From Intestinirhabdus alba (GTDB lineage: Bacteria; Pseudomonadota; Gammaproteobacteria; Enterobacterales; Enterobacteriaceae): a DNA stretch of 64,000 bases. Below, piece by piece: positions 46,516 to 56,082 of this stretch (within the stretch, counting starts at the first letter, position 1; every line of letters begins with the position of its first letter). The translations under genes were made by a program, and so were the position numbers. The notes beneath the pieces were generated by a model. That model saw only the letters and a list, made by a program, of their open reading frames with translations. It did not search any database and had not been told where the DNA came from. Where the stretch lies: NCBI RefSeq assembly GCF_009711095.1, contig NZ_WMJZ01000002.1, forward strand, positions 1-64,000, in the 5' to 3' direction.

Positions 46516-46536
46516 TGTACTCTTTAACGAGTACGA
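46516..46536 (+). promoter_or_regulatory. TrpR operator of trpR
   Basis: The palindrome GTACTC-TTTAAC-GAGTAC with flanking bases corresponds to the E. coli trpR operator. It lies 47 bases upstream of trpR and should give autorepression with tryptophan. Confidence 0.85.
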
Positions 46537-46582
46537 AAGGGGGAGGCGCAACGCTTCCCCCCTTAACTGATGGCGATCTGAT

Positions 46583-46909
46583 ATGACTCAACAATCACCC
46601 TATTCGGCAGCGATGGCAGAACAACGTCACCAGGAGTGGTTACGTTTTGTCGAGCTGCTCAGGCTGGCCTACTCCCGCGATTTGCACCTGCCGCTGCTCA
46701 ATTTGATGATGACGCCGGACGAGCGGGAAGCGCTGGGCACCCGCGTGCGCATTATTGAAGAGCTGCTGCGCGGCGAGATGAGCCAGCGCGAGCTGAAAAA
46801 CGAGCTGGGAGCAGGGATCGCCACCATTACGCGCGGTTCTAACAGCCTGAAGTCCGCGCCGGTGGAGCTGCGGCAGTGGCTGGATGCGGTGCTGCTGAAA
46901 AACGCCTGA
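46583..46909 (+). CDS. trpR: Trp operon repressor TrpR
   Basis: Dimeric tryptophan-dependent repressor of trp, aroH, mtr and its own gene. 108 residues as in E. coli. The helix-turn-helix is [18 protein letters not shown] (about 67-84). A TrpR operator overlaps the promoter upstream. The gene follows slt by 90 bases and converges on yjjX. Confidence 0.97.
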   Translation: MTQQSPYSAAMAEQRHQEWLRFVELLRLAYSRDLHLPLLNLMMTPDEREALGTRVRIIEELLRGEMSQRELKNELGAGIATITRGSNSLKSAPVELRQWLDAVLLKNA

Positions 46910-46921
46910 CGCCAGGCGGGG

Positions 46922-47437
46922 CTACCGGTATGCCTCATTATGGAGCGGGCTGAGCGCCAGGATCACCGCCTGATAGTAAACGCTGGCACGGGTCAACCTG
47001 CCGGCGGTAAAGACGCCGATGGCTCCCTCTTTACGGCCAATTTCGTCAATTCCCGTATACTGTGACATTACCTGGCCCAGGGCGTCGCCCTGGCGCACTT
47101 TCTCAAGAATGGCGGCCGGCAGCGGCAGCGTGGCGGAGCGGGCTTCACCACGCCGGATGCCGTCGTCGATCGTGACCCAGCTGAAGGTGCTGTCTTCGTC
47201 GATGCCTGCCTCAATGGCGACCCAAAAGTCGGCCTGCGGGCGCAGGCGGCGCGCGTTTGCCACCCGGTTTCGTGCGCCAGTGCGCGTTTCGTTACTGCCG
47301 ATGGGCTGATCCGGCACGCCGCTCTCGACGGCGACCGGCTCGATATGGCAGGATTCTTCCCCAAAAATAGCGCGGAATGCCAGCAGAATCGCCTGGACTT
47401 TGGTGGGGTTAGCGGTGGCTGCGATGACGTGGTACAT
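46922..47437 (-). CDS. yjjX: Inosine/xanthosine triphosphatase YjjX
   Basis: House-cleaning NTPase hydrolysing ITP and XTP to diphosphates. 171 residues. N-terminal [10 protein letters not shown] (nucleotide-binding loop), [12 protein letters not shown] near residue 48 and W-V-A-I-E-A-G-I near 72 are family features. It is convergent with trpR, 12 bases between stops. Confidence 0.95.
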   Translation of the reverse strand: MYHVIAATANPTKVQAILLAFRAIFGEESCHIEPVAVESGVPDQPIGSNETRTGARNRVANARRLRPQADFWVAIEAGIDEDSTFSWVTIDDGIRRGEARSATLPLPAAILEKVRQGDALGQVMSQYTGIDEIGRKEGAIGVFTAGRLTRASVYYQAVILALSPLHNEAYR

Positions 47438-47767
47438 AATTTATGGCCCGGAAAAAACGTCATTGTAGTGTACGCTAAACGCTTTATCGCTGTCATATTG
47501 CCCGTGGTTGTGGCGCAGGCACCCTGGAATGCGCTTGCCTGGCGGGATTTGACCCCGCTATTTTGTTGGCGCAGCCAGTCCGGGCGCGGGCTGACCCCTT
47601 AGGGGGCGTCGCCGGGTCTCAGATAGCCGCTGACACCGACCGATAGCCGATATATCACGGCAGGAGGCCTTCGCCGGGGGGCTTAAAGCGGTTTAACATC
47701 TTTCGGGAGCCGCAGGGGCTTACGCCGCTGTGGTTCAGCACATAACACGTACAGAACGGATAAAAGC
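47438..47767. other. yjjX-gpmB intergenic region, no gene seen
   Basis: 330 bases between divergent genes. It must carry both promoters. A GC-rich segment (47570-47690) has short palindromes but no recognisable repeat family or gene. Confidence 0.4.
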
Positions 47768-48415
47768 ATGTTACAGGTATACCTTGTTCGCCACGGTGAA
47801 ACGCAGTGGAACGCCGAGCGGCGCATTCAGGGTCAATCCGACAGCCCGCTGACCGCCACCGGCGAACGTCAGGCGATGCTGGTGGGGGCGCGCGTCAGAA
47901 CTCTGGGCATTACCCACGTTATCAGCAGCGATCTGGGGCGCACCCGGCGCACGGCGGAAATTATCGCCGACGCATGCGGCTGCGATATCACCTTTGACGC
48001 CCGCCTGCGCGAGCTGGACATGGGCGTGCTGGAGAAGCGGCATATTGATTCCCTCACCCCGGAGGAGGAGGGCTGGCGTCGTCGGCTGGTGGACGGCACG
48101 GCGGACGGACGTATTCCGGGCGGTGAATCTATGCGGGAGCTGGGCGAGCGCGTTCATGCCGCCCTGGCGTCATGCCTCGCGCTGCCAGCGGGCAGCCGTC
48201 CGCTGCTGGTCAGCCACGGCATTGCGCTGGGCTGTCTGGTCAGCACCATTCTCGGGCTTCCGGCCTGGGCGGAGCGCCGCCTGCGCCTGCGCAACTGCTC
48301 TGTCTCGCGGGTAGACTACCAGGAGAGCCTGTGGCTGGCACCCGGCTGGGTGGTGGAAACGGCAGGGGATGTATCGCACCTCGACGTTCCGGCGCTCGAC
48401 GAGCTGCAGCGCTAA
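47768..48415 (+). CDS. gpmB: Phosphoglycerate mutase-like phosphatase GpmB
   Basis: Histidine-phosphatase superfamily. 215 residues as in E. coli. The catalytic L-V-R-H-G-E-T is at residues 6-12 and the second histidine in L-V-S-H-G-I near 149. Although named as a phosphoglycerate mutase, many family members are phosphatases, and the substrate is not proven by sequence. The last four bases overlap the end of rob in convergent orientation. Confidence 0.93.
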   Translation: MLQVYLVRHGETQWNAERRIQGQSDSPLTATGERQAMLVGARVRTLGITHVISSDLGRTRRTAEIIADACGCDITFDARLRELDMGVLEKRHIDSLTPEEEGWRRRLVDGTADGRIPGGESMRELGERVHAALASCLALPAGSRPLLVSHGIALGCLVSTILGLPAWAERRLRLRNCSVSRVDYQESLWLAPGWVVETAGDVSHLDVPALDELQR

Positions 48416-49281
48416 CGCCGAACCGGGATCAGGAACTCGCAGCGCAGGTTGAGCGGACGCTCGCTTGCCCTGGCGTTTTCTGCCGGGTAGTAGCGTTCGA
48501 TATCCTGCCCTCTGCGGCGCGTCAGGTTCAGCATTGGCATACAGGTACCGTAAACCGTCAGGATAAACTCCTGCACGCCGCTGCCCGGGCCGTCGTAAAT
48601 GAACATCATGTACTCTCCGCCCTGCAGCAGAACCGGCTGCGCCGACTGCACGTAGTCGCTGGCCAGCTCCTCGGCCAGCGCGGTCGTATAGAACACTTCC
48701 TGCTCGTCGTCTCTCTCCAGGCTTGGCCGCGTCTCGTTCAGCCCGTACAGTACCGGCGGAATGGCGGGCGCGTGGGCGAGAAAATCGTGCCAGAACTGGA
48801 CGCGCATTTCGTGACGGAAGTCGGAGATTTGCTCCAGCGAGCAAAAATAGCTCTGGGTGGTGCCTACCAGCCGCGTATCCTGCAGGGTAACGAAGCGGTG
48901 CTCCGGCATAACAAATTCACCAAGGCGCAGGGGGGGGCGAAGGCCGAAGGCGCTCCATTCCGGCGAGCGGCGGTAGTGGGCCGGCGTCTGGGAAAACTGT
49001 TTTTTAAAGGCGCGGGTAAAGGTTTGCTGGGAGTCGAAGCGGTATTGTAAAGCGATATCCAGAATAGGCCGTGCCGTCAGGCGAAGCGCTACCGCAGATT
49101 TCGACAGACGGCGCGCGCGGATATAAGCACCGATTGCCTCGCCGGTGATCTCTTTAAACATCCTCTGCAGATGCCATTTGGAATAGCCCGCCTTCGCCGC
49201 CACGTTGTCCAGCGACAGGGGCTGATCCAGGTGGCTTTCCAGCCAGACCAGGAGGTCGCGAATAATGCTCGCCCGATCCAT
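48412..49281 (-). CDS. rob: Transcription activator Rob
   Basis: AraC/XylS regulator of the mar/sox/rob stress regulon that also binds near oriC. 289 residues as in E. coli. Here the DNA-binding domain is N-terminal (L-S-L-D-N-V-A-A-K-A-G-Y-S-K-W-H-L-Q and F-D-S-Q-Q-T-F-T-R-A-F-K-K). It is followed by a GyrI-like ligand domain of about 170 residues, the hallmark that separates Rob from MarA/SoxS. Confidence 0.97.
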   Translation of the reverse strand: MDRASIIRDLLVWLESHLDQPLSLDNVAAKAGYSKWHLQRMFKEITGEAIGAYIRARRLSKSAVALRLTARPILDIALQYRFDSQQTFTRAFKKQFSQTPAHYRRSPEWSAFGLRPPLRLGEFVMPEHRFVTLQDTRLVGTTQSYFCSLEQISDFRHEMRVQFWHDFLAHAPAIPPVLYGLNETRPSLERDDEQEVFYTTALAEELASDYVQSAQPVLLQGGEYMMFIYDGPGSGVQEFILTVYGTCMPMLNLTRRRGQDIERYYPAENARASERPLNLRCEFLIPVRR

Positions 49282-49376
49282 ATATTATCCTCATCCTTCC
49301 AACAACCCGCACCCGACGTCAGGTAAGGGGATAATAGCATTTTTTGCTGTTTTAGCATTCGGTGTTTTTTTGCGTA

Positions 49377-49509
49377 TATACCCTAAATACTTCGAGTTGC
49401 AGGACAAAACGCAGCGCGTTTTGAACAGCCCCGGGGCTGGCCCCGAAGGGGTGAGGCCCCCGGGCCGAATAAAGCCAACGCACATGCAGCCTGAAGTATG
49501 ACGGGTATA
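49377..49509. repeat. ERIC-like composite, short form (133 bp)
   Basis: ERIC ends (TATACCCTAAATACTTCGAG; CTGAAGTATGACGGGTATA) enclose the AAAACGCAGCGCGTTTT module and GGGCTGGCCCCGAAGGGG / GTGAGGCCCCCGGGCCG blocks, without the canonical ERIC core. It resembles the 29643 copy and lies between rob and creA. Confidence 0.8.
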
Positions 49510-49623
49510 AATGTTTTTTATAGCCTGAAGCCGACAGGCTTCTTATAATCCTGTGATCGGTAAACGCTTTCTTTTATAATGACCAATAATTGCGCGCTTT
49601 AGCATTTTAATAATGGTAAAAAT

Positions 49624-50097
49624 ATGAAATACAAGACTTTATCACTGTTTTTCCTGCTGCTTGCCCAGGGTTCGCTGGCCCACGCCGAACAGATCGGCTC
49701 TGTGGATACCGTTTTCAAAATGTTTGGCCCGGACCATAAAATCGTGGTGGAAGCCTTCGACGATCCCGACGTAAAAAACGTGACTTGCTACGTGAGCCGC
49801 GCAAAGACCGGCGGTATTAAGGGGGGGCTGGGGCTGGCGGAGGATACCTCCGACGCGGCCATCTCCTGCCAGCAGGTCGGGCCGATTACGCTTAGCGAAC
49901 GCATCAGGAAAGGCAAAGCACAGGGGGAAGTGGTCTTTAAAAAGCGCACCTCGCTGGTGTTTAAGTCTCTCCAGGTGGTCCGTTTTTATGATGAAAAACG
50001 CAATACGCTGGCCTATCTGGCCTACTCCGATAAAGTTGTCGACGGATCGCCGAAAAATGCCATCAGCGCGGTGCCGGTCATGCCCTGGCGACAATAA
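49624..50097 (+). CDS. creA: CreA, secreted protein of unknown function
   Basis: 157 residues with a signal peptide (M-K-Y-K-T-L-S-L, hydrophobic run, A-H-A-E near residue 22). The mature part carries [10 protein letters not shown] and C-Q-Q-V-G-P, two cysteines likely joined. First gene of creABCD. The function is unknown although the family is widespread. Confidence 0.94.
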   Translation: MKYKTLSLFFLLLAQGSLAHAEQIGSVDTVFKMFGPDHKIVVEAFDDPDVKNVTCYVSRAKTGGIKGGLGLAEDTSDAAISCQQVGPITLSERIRKGKAQGEVVFKKRTSLVFKSLQVVRFYDEKRNTLAYLAYSDKVVDGSPKNAISAVPVMPWRQ

Positions 50098-50118
50098 CTA
50101 TTCCTGCAGGGAAGCACT

Positions 50119-50808
50119 ATGCAACAGACTGTGGTCTGGCTGGTCGAGGATGAGCAAGGTATTGCCGACACGCTGATTTATATGCTCCAGCAGGAGGGCT
50201 TCTGCGTTGAGGCATTTGAGCGCGGGCTGCCCGTGCTGGAGCAGGCGCGCCACCGCCAGCCGGACGTGGCGATTCTCGACGTCGGCTTACCGGATATCAG
50301 CGGCTTCGAGCTGTGCCGAAAGCTGCTGGAGCGCCATCCGGCGCTGCCGATTCTCTTTCTCTCCGCCCGCAGCGAGGAGGTAGATCGCCTGCTCGGTCTG
50401 GAAATTGGGGCCGATGACTATGTGGCGAAGCCTTTTTCGCCGCGGGAAGTTTGTGCCAGGGTGCGCACTCTGCTGCGGCGGGTGAAGAAATTTGCCGCGC
50501 CTTCGCCGGTTATACGCACCGGCCATTTTGAGCTTAATGAACCGGCCGCGCGGATCGCGTGGTTCGATACCCCGCTGCCGCTGACGCGCTATGAGTTTCT
50601 GCTGCTGAAGACTCTGCTGATGTCACCGGGGCGCGTCTACTCCCGCCAGCAGCTGATGGACATCGTCTGGGCCGATGCTCCGGACACCTTTGATCGGACG
50701 GTGGATACCCATATCAAAACACTGCGCGCCAAGCTGCGGGCCGTCAATTCAGCGCTTTCGCCCATCAACACTCACCGCGGCATGGGCTATAGCCTGAGGA
50801 GCGACTGA
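50119..50808 (+). CDS. creB: Response regulator CreB
   Basis: OmpR-type response regulator of the CreBC system, active during growth on minimal or fermentation carbon sources. 229 residues as in E. coli. The phospho-acceptor Asp is in A-I-L-D-V-G-L-P near residue 54, the conserved Lys in V-A-K-P-F-S, and the winged helix is at the C-terminus (F-D-R-T-V-D-T-H-I-K-T-L-R). Its stop overlaps the creC start by one base. Confidence 0.96.
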   Translation: MQQTVVWLVEDEQGIADTLIYMLQQEGFCVEAFERGLPVLEQARHRQPDVAILDVGLPDISGFELCRKLLERHPALPILFLSARSEEVDRLLGLEIGADDYVAKPFSPREVCARVRTLLRRVKKFAAPSPVIRTGHFELNEPAARIAWFDTPLPLTRYEFLLLKTLLMSPGRVYSRQQLMDIVWADAPDTFDRTVDTHIKTLRAKLRAVNSALSPINTHRGMGYSLRSD

Positions 50809-52232
50809 TGCGCATCGGTATGCGGCTGCTGCTTGGCTATTTTTTAATTGTGGCCGTCGCCGCCTGGTTCGTGCTCTCTATTTTCGTCCAGGAGGTGAAG
50901 CCGGGCGTGCGCCGCGCCACCGAGGGCACCTTAATTGATACCGCCACGCTGCTGGCGGCGCTGGCGCGGGACGATATGCTCTCCGGCGATCCGGCGCATG
51001 GCCGGCTGTCGCAGGCCTTTGCCCGGCTGCAGGGCCTTCCGTTTCACGCCAACATCGGCGGCATCAATAAGGTGCGCAATGAATATCATGTCTACATGAC
51101 GGATGCCCAGGGGCGGGTAGTGTTTGATTCGGCAAACCGGGCCGTCGGAGAGGATTACTCCCGCTGGAACGATGTCTGGCTGACCCTGCGCGGCAGGTAC
51201 GGGGCGCGCAGTACGCCGCAGAATCCGGACGATCCGGAAAGTTCGGTGATGTACGTGGCGGCACCGGTTGTCGACGGCGGCAGGATAATCGGCGTGCTGA
51301 GCGTTGGCAAAGCCAATGCGGCGCTGGCACCGGTCATCAGGCGCAGCGAGCGGCGGATCCTCTGGGCGAGCGCAGTGCTGCTGGGCATTGCGCTCGCCAT
51401 TGGCAGCGGGATGGTCTGGTGGATAAACCGCTCGATCGCCCGCCTGGCGCGCTATGCGGATTCGGTTACCGGCGATCGGCCCGTTCCGCTGCCCGAGCTG
51501 GGCAGCAGCGAGCTTCGCAAGCTGGCGCAGGCGCTGGAAAGTATGCGTCAGAAGCTGGAGGGTAAGAACGAGATTGAGCAGTACGTCTATGCCCTGACCC
51601 ATGAGCTGAAAAGCCCGATGGCGGCGATTCGCGGCGCGGCGGAAATTCTGCGCGAAGGGCCGCCAGCGGAGGTAGTTGTCCGCTTTACCAGCACGATTTT
51701 GACGCAAAATGCGCGAATGCAGGCGCTGGTCGAAACGCTGCTGCGCCAGGCGCGGCTGGAGAATCGTCAGGCGCTTTCACTTTCGCCGGTGGCGGTGGAC
51801 GCGCTGTTCACCCGGCTTGGCGAAGCGCGCGGTGTCCTGCTGGCGGAAAAAAATATTACCCTGACGCTTCACGCTTCGTCGCTTGTCGTTCTGGCCGAGC
51901 CCGCGCTGCTGGAGCAGGCGTTGGGAAATCTGCTGGACAATGCCCTCGACTTTACGCCACCAGGGGGCGCAATCGAACTTAGCGCCCTGCCGCAGGAGGA
52001 ACGGGTGGCGCTGCAGGTTATCGATACCGGCAGCGGAATTCCTGACTTTGCCCTGCCGCGGATCTTTGAGCGCTTTTATTCGCTGCCGCGTGAAAACGGT
52101 AATAAAAGCAGCGGCCTGGGGCTGGCGTTCGTTCGTGAGGCGGCGCGCCTGCTTAAGGGCGACGTGGCGTTAAGCAACCGCCCTGAAGGCGGGGTGCAGG
52201 CGACGCTGCTGCTTCACCGTTACTTCACATAG
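50808..52232 (+). CDS. creC: Sensor histidine kinase CreC
   Basis: 474 residues as in E. coli. Membrane helices at about 7-27 and 185-205 enclose a periplasmic sensor domain. A HAMP linker, the phospho-acceptor H-box L-T-H-E-L-K-S-P near residue 265, an N-box (N-L-L-D-N-A-L-D-F) and G-boxes (D-T-G-S-G-I, S-S-G-L-G-L-A) follow. The last codons contain a CreB tag that serves creD. Confidence 0.96.
   Translation: MRIGMRLLLGYFLIVAVAAWFVLSIFVQEVKPGVRRATEGTLIDTATLLAALARDDMLSGDPAHGRLSQAFARLQGLPFHANIGGINKVRNEYHVYMTDAQGRVVFDSANRAVGEDYSRWNDVWLTLRGRYGARSTPQNPDDPESSVMYVAAPVVDGGRIIGVLSVGKANAALAPVIRRSERRILWASAVLLGIALAIGSGMVWWINRSIARLARYADSVTGDRPVPLPELGSSELRKLAQALESMRQKLEGKNEIEQYVYALTHELKSPMAAIRGAAEILREGPPAEVVVRFTSTILTQNARMQALVETLLRQARLENRQALSLSPVAVDALFTRLGEARGVLLAEKNITLTLHASSLVVLAEPALLEQALGNLLDNALDFTPPGGAIELSALPQEERVALQVIDTGSGIPDFALPRIFERFYSLPRENGNKSSGLGLAFVREAARLLKGDVALSNRPEGGVQATLLLHRYFT
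52213..52228 (+). promoter_or_regulatory. CreB-binding cre tag upstream of creD
   Basis: TTCAC-CGTTAC-TTCAC is a perfect match to the cre tag TTCAC-N6-TTCAC. It lies within the last codons of creC, 62 bases before creD, and should make creD the CreB-induced gene of the cluster. Confidence 0.85.
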
Positions 52233-52289
52233 CTTCAAAATTTTCCCACATAGCCCGCTTATTCTGCAGCCCATGCAAAGGAGAAGGCT

Positions 52290-53645
52290 ATGTTGAAATC
52301 CCCCCTGTTCTGGAAAAGCGTCACCCCTGTCGGCGTAATGTTACTGTTACTGATCCCGTTAATGATGGTGCGGGCGATGATTAATGAACGCGCGGATTAC
52401 CGCAGCGAAGTGGAAAATGCGATCCGCCAAAGCACCAGCGGCCCGCAGAAAATAGTCGGGCCGCTGGTGGCCATTCCCGTTACGGAGCGCTATACCGTGC
52501 TGGAGAATGATAAAGAGATCCAGCGTAAGCGCAGTTTTATCCATTTCTGGCTGCCCGAGACGCTGCTGGTGGAGGGAAACCAGCAGGTCGAGGAGCGAAA
52601 TATCGGTGTTTATACAGGACAGGTCTGGAATACGGGGGTGGCGATTAAGGCCACTTTTGATGCCGCCCGCCTGAACCTGCTGGATAAACCCAACGTAAGC
52701 CTGGGTAAACCGTTTATCGTTGTTGCCGTGGGCGACGCCCGCGGGATCGGCGCGGTAAACGTGCTGAAGGTGAACGGCATAACGCTGGCCGCCGAGCCGG
52801 GGAGCGGGCTTGCCGACGGGGAGGAGGGGATCCATTTTCCGCTGCCGGACAGCGGGTGGGCAACGCGCAGCCTCGACCTGGCCATGTCCCTGGATCTGAA
52901 CGGCACCGGCAGTTTTTCCGTGGTGCCCGTTGGGCGCAGCAGCGAGCTGTTTCTTTTCAGCAACTGGCCGCACCCCGGCTTTCTGGGCGATGTTCTTCCT
53001 GTTCATCGGGAGGTGAGCGAGTCGGGTTTTCAGGCCCGCTGGCGCAGCAACTGGTTTGCTAACAACCTTGGCTCCCGGTTCGCCGACGCGCGAAAAGTAA
53101 ACTGGCGGACTCTGCCTGCGTTCAGCGCTGCGGTGGTAACGCCGGCCGACAGCTATCAGCTGACCGACCGGGCGATTAAGTATGCCGTTCTGCTTATCGC
53201 CCTGTCTTTTGTGTCGCTATTTGTCTTTGAAATCCGGGCGCAGCGACAGCTGCACCCGGTGCAGTATCTGCTGATTGGGCTGTCGCTGGTGATGTTTTAT
53301 CTTCTGCTGTTGGCGCTCTCGGAGTATATCGGCTTCACAAAGGCCTGGATTGCCGCAAGCCTGGTCGGCGCGCTGCTGAACGGCGTTTATCTGCAGGCGG
53401 TGCTGAAAGGGTGGCGCAACAGCATCCTCTTTACCTTAGCCCTGTTGGCGCTTGACGGCGTAATGTGGTGCCTGCTGCGTTCGGAAGAGAGTTCGCTGCT
53501 GCCGGGAACCGGGGTTTTACTCCTGTCTCTCGGCGGCGTAATGTACCTGACCCGACATCTGGACTGGTATTCGCTTTCCCGTCCCCGGACGAAGCCCGCC
53601 GCGTCGCAGCGGAACCAGGAGGAAGCGCTGCGGCTGTGGAAGTAG
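52290..53645 (+). CDS. creD: Inner membrane protein CreD
   Basis: 451 residues (E. coli 450). One N-terminal membrane helix, a large periplasmic domain of about 270 residues, and five hydrophobic segments in the last third. CreD is the most strongly CreB-activated gene in E. coli and affects colicin E2 tolerance and envelope integrity; its molecular role is unknown. Preceded by AAGGAGAAGG. It shares a bidirectional terminator with arcA. Confidence 0.95.
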   Translation: MLKSPLFWKSVTPVGVMLLLLIPLMMVRAMINERADYRSEVENAIRQSTSGPQKIVGPLVAIPVTERYTVLENDKEIQRKRSFIHFWLPETLLVEGNQQVEERNIGVYTGQVWNTGVAIKATFDAARLNLLDKPNVSLGKPFIVVAVGDARGIGAVNVLKVNGITLAAEPGSGLADGEEGIHFPLPDSGWATRSLDLAMSLDLNGTGSFSVVPVGRSSELFLFSNWPHPGFLGDVLPVHREVSESGFQARWRSNWFANNLGSRFADARKVNWRTLPAFSAAVVTPADSYQLTDRAIKYAVLLIALSFVSLFVFEIRAQRQLHPVQYLLIGLSLVMFYLLLLALSEYIGFTKAWIAASLVGALLNGVYLQAVLKGWRNSILFTLALLALDGVMWCLLRSEESSLLPGTGVLLLSLGGVMYLTRHLDWYSLSRPRTKPAASQRNQEEALRLWK

Positions 53646-53664
53646 CGCGCAGAAAAAGCATAAA

Positions 53665-53689
53665 AAAACGGCGCAATGAGCGCCGTTTT
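53665..53689. terminator. Bidirectional terminator creD / arcA
   Basis: Ten-base arms AAAACGGCGC / GCGCCGTTTT with an AATGA loop, with A-tract on the left and T-tract on the right, serve both convergent genes. Confidence 0.85.
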
Positions 53690-53709
53690 GAGTACCAAAG
53701 AGCGTCCGG

Positions 53710-54426
53710 TTAGTCCTGGAGATCGCCGCAGAAACGGTAGCCTTCACCGTGAATAGTGGCGATAATTTCCGGGGTATCCGGCGTGGATTCGAAGTGCTTA
53801 CGAATACGGCGGATGGTAACGTCAACGGTGCGGTCATGCGGCTTCAGCTCGCGACCGGTCATTTTCTTCAGCAGCTCCGCGCGGGACTGGATCTTGCCCG
53901 GGTTTTCACAGAAGTGAAGCATCGCGCGAAACTCGCTGCGCGGCAGCTTATACTGCTCGCCGTCCGGTCCGATCAGGGAGCGGCTGTTGATATCAAGCTC
54001 CCAGCCGTTGAACTTGTAGCTTTCAACGCTGCGGCGTTCATCGCTGACGGTACCCAGGTTCATGGTACGGGACAGCAGATTGCGTGCGCGGATCGTCAGC
54101 TCACGCGGGTTGAACGGCTTGGTGATGTAGTCGTCTGCACCGATTTCGAGGCCGAGAATTTTATCGACTTCGTTATCACGCCCCGTCAGGAACATCAGCG
54201 CAACGTTAGCCTGTTCACGCAGTTCGCGAGCTAACAGAAGGCCGTTTTTCCCTGGCAGGTTGATATCCATAATCACCAGGTTAATGTCATACTCAGAGAG
54301 GATTTGATGCATTTCCGCGCCATCTGTCGCTTCGAATACATCATAGCCTTCCGCTTCGAAAATACTTTTTAACGTGTTGCGTGTTACCAACTCGTCTTCA
54401 ACGATAAGAATGTGCGGGGTCTGCAT
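53710..54426 (-). CDS. arcA: Aerobic respiration control response regulator ArcA
   Basis: Global regulator of respiration, phosphorylated by ArcB when quinones are reduced. 238 residues as in E. coli. The phospho-acceptor Asp is in I-M-D-I-N-L-P-G-K near residue 54, the Lys in I-T-K-P-F-N, and the winged-helix C-terminus has [16 protein letters not shown] long leader upstream runs antisense to yjjY, as in E. coli. Confidence 0.97.
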   Translation of the reverse strand: MQTPHILIVEDELVTRNTLKSIFEAEGYDVFEATDGAEMHQILSEYDINLVIMDINLPGKNGLLLARELREQANVALMFLTGRDNEVDKILGLEIGADDYITKPFNPRELTIRARNLLSRTMNLGTVSDERRSVESYKFNGWELDINSRSLIGPDGEQYKLPRSEFRAMLHFCENPGKIQSRAELLKKMTGRELKPHDRTVDVTIRRIRKHFESTPDTPEIIATIHGEGYRFCGDLQD

Positions 54427-54521
54427 GCTTGCTACCTAAATTGCCAACTAAATCGAAACAGGAAGTACAAAAGTCCCTGACCTGCCTGATGCATGTCGCA
54501 AATTAACACGATCGGCGTAAC

Positions 54522-54668
54522 ATGACTAAAGTACGTAATTGCGTTCTTGATGCACTTTCCATCAACGTCAACAACATCATTAGCTTGAGCTTGGTCGTGG
54601 GTACTTTCCCTCTGGACCCGACAGTGTCAAAAACGGCTGTCATCCTAACCATTTTAACAGCAACATAA
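54522..54668 (+). CDS. yjjY: Small protein YjjY
   Basis: A 48-codon frame upstream of and antisense to the arcA leader. It starts M-T-K-V-R-N-C-V-L-D-A-L-S-I-N-V and ends T-I-L-T-A-T, and from memory corresponds nearly residue for residue to E. coli YjjY (46 residues). A tandem AGCTTG duplication adds two residues (S-L-S-L). No strong ribosome site is visible. Retention of the frame supports a real peptide or leader, but the nucleotide conservation could also reflect the arcA leader on the other strand. The function is unknown. Confidence 0.7.
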   Translation: MTKVRNCVLDALSINVNNIISLSLVVGTFPLDPTVSKTAVILTILTAT

Positions 54669-55066
54669 CAGGTTAAGACGCGCCGGACACCCAATAAAAC
54701 TACGCTTCGTTGACATATATCAAGTTCAATTGTAGCACGTTAACAGTTCGATGAAATCAGCGTATCGAAATGCTAGCGTTCATCACGAAAATGCAATATT
54801 CGGACTGATTGCTTGTGCCAACTCATAAACATAATCAATTCAATGTATGCGGTTCATTCTAAATGAAATTATCATGAATAAACAGAAAGATATGTATACT
54901 CTGTTAACAAAATCACGAATAGTAAACCTGTGAAATAGTTTAGTATTATTTACATTAAATGAAGGGATTTTTCAATTTTTTGGTTAAGAAAATGTAAATT
55001 TATGGCGCGTATTATGTTGAGTGAATGCGCGCCACGCCTTGAGAATCGGCTTATAAGAGTGACAAA
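54669..55066. other. AT-rich region between yjjY and yjtD
   Basis: About 400 bases, markedly AT-rich. It should hold distal arcA promoters (minus strand) and the yjtD promoter. No gene is seen. Confidence 0.45.
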
Positions 55067-55753
55067 ATGCATTTAACAATTATTCTGGTTGCTCCGGCCA
55101 GAGCGGAGAACGTTGGTGCCGCGGCCAGGGCCATGAAAACCATGGGGTTTACGGAGCTGCGCATTGTCGACAGTACCGCCCATCTGGAGCCAGCCGCGCG
55201 CCGGGTGGCGCATGGTTCCGGCGAGATACTTGATAATGCAACGCTTTATCACAAACTGGCCGACGCCCTGCACGATATTAATTTTACCGTCGCCACGACG
55301 GCGCGCAGTCGGGCGAAGTTTCACTACTATGCCACCCCTGAAGAGCTTCTGCCGATTTTGCGGGAAAAATCGGTATGGATGCCCCGGGCCGCGCTGGTTT
55401 TTGGTCGGGAAGATTGCGGATTAACGAATGATGAACTGGCGCTGGCGGACATCCTGACCGGCGTACCGATGGTGGCGGATTATCCTTCGCTTAATCTCGG
55501 GCAGGCGGTGATGGTGTATTGCTATCAATTAGCGGCTTTAATGCAACAGCCTGTTAAAAAAATTGTCGTCTCTGACGATGCTCAACTGCAGGCTTTACGT
55601 CTGCGGCTGATGGCGCTGCTGTCGACCCTTGGCGTTGCTGATGATGCCAAACTGGTGGACTGGCTGCAGCAGCGGCTGGGACTTTTACAGCAGCGGGATA
55701 CGGCAATGCTTCATCGTCTGGTTCACGATGTCGAGAAATTTATCGCCAAATAA
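55067..55753 (+). CDS. yjtD: SpoU-family tRNA/rRNA methyltransferase YjtD (LasT)
   Basis: 228 residues as in E. coli. SPOUT knotted methyltransferase resembling TrmJ: N-terminal V-A-P-A-R-A-E-N-V-G-A-A-A-R-A, middle F-G-R-E-D-C-G-L-T near residue 118, and P-S-L-N-L-G-Q-A-V near 146 are the three SpoU motifs. An RNA 2'-O-methyltransferase is predicted; the target nucleotide is not known from sequence. It stands upstream of the thr operon as in E. coli. Confidence 0.93.
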   Translation: MHLTIILVAPARAENVGAAARAMKTMGFTELRIVDSTAHLEPAARRVAHGSGEILDNATLYHKLADALHDINFTVATTARSRAKFHYYATPEELLPILREKSVWMPRAALVFGREDCGLTNDELALADILTGVPMVADYPSLNLGQAVMVYCYQLAALMQQPVKKIVVSDDAQLQALRLRLMALLSTLGVADDAKLVDWLQQRLGLLQQRDTAMLHRLVHDVEKFIAK

Positions 55754-55885
55754 AACCTCGCTTTCATGCGTAGAACTGGATTTTAACGCTCTTTAGTGAG
55801 CGCTTTTTTCGTGATGCGGGTTGATAGTCAGCGTGGAAACAGCAGCTTATACAAAGGGTTTGTTGCGCGCGGCAGGTAAAAATTT

Positions 55886-55922
55886 ATTGACTTAGGTCGG
55901 CGGATACTTTAACCAGTATAGC
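55886..55922 (+). promoter_or_regulatory. thr operon promoter region
   Basis: The block ATTGACTTAGGTC ... ATACTTTAACCAGTATA is nearly that found before E. coli thrL. It is recognised by similarity; I do not assign exact -35 and -10 hexamers. It starts about 200 bases before thrL; the intervening leader holds no other gene. Confidence 0.6.
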
Positions 55923-56082
55923 TATACGGCATAGACAAAATCCCTCCCTGACTGTGGGTTGCTTTTGCGCAGGCTGTTTTGTTTTCCTCCAGCACGCTAT
56001 TTTTCGTGCGGTTGAGGAGCATAAACGGCCTGTTTTACTGCAGCGTGAGAACGGTCAGGGGAGTAATGACAGAGTACAGTCC

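Noticed and set aside
54669-55066. AT-rich region before yjtD as a possible origin or attachment site
   Set aside because: No DnaA boxes or repeated cores were seen; it fits the normal arcA/yjtD promoter region.
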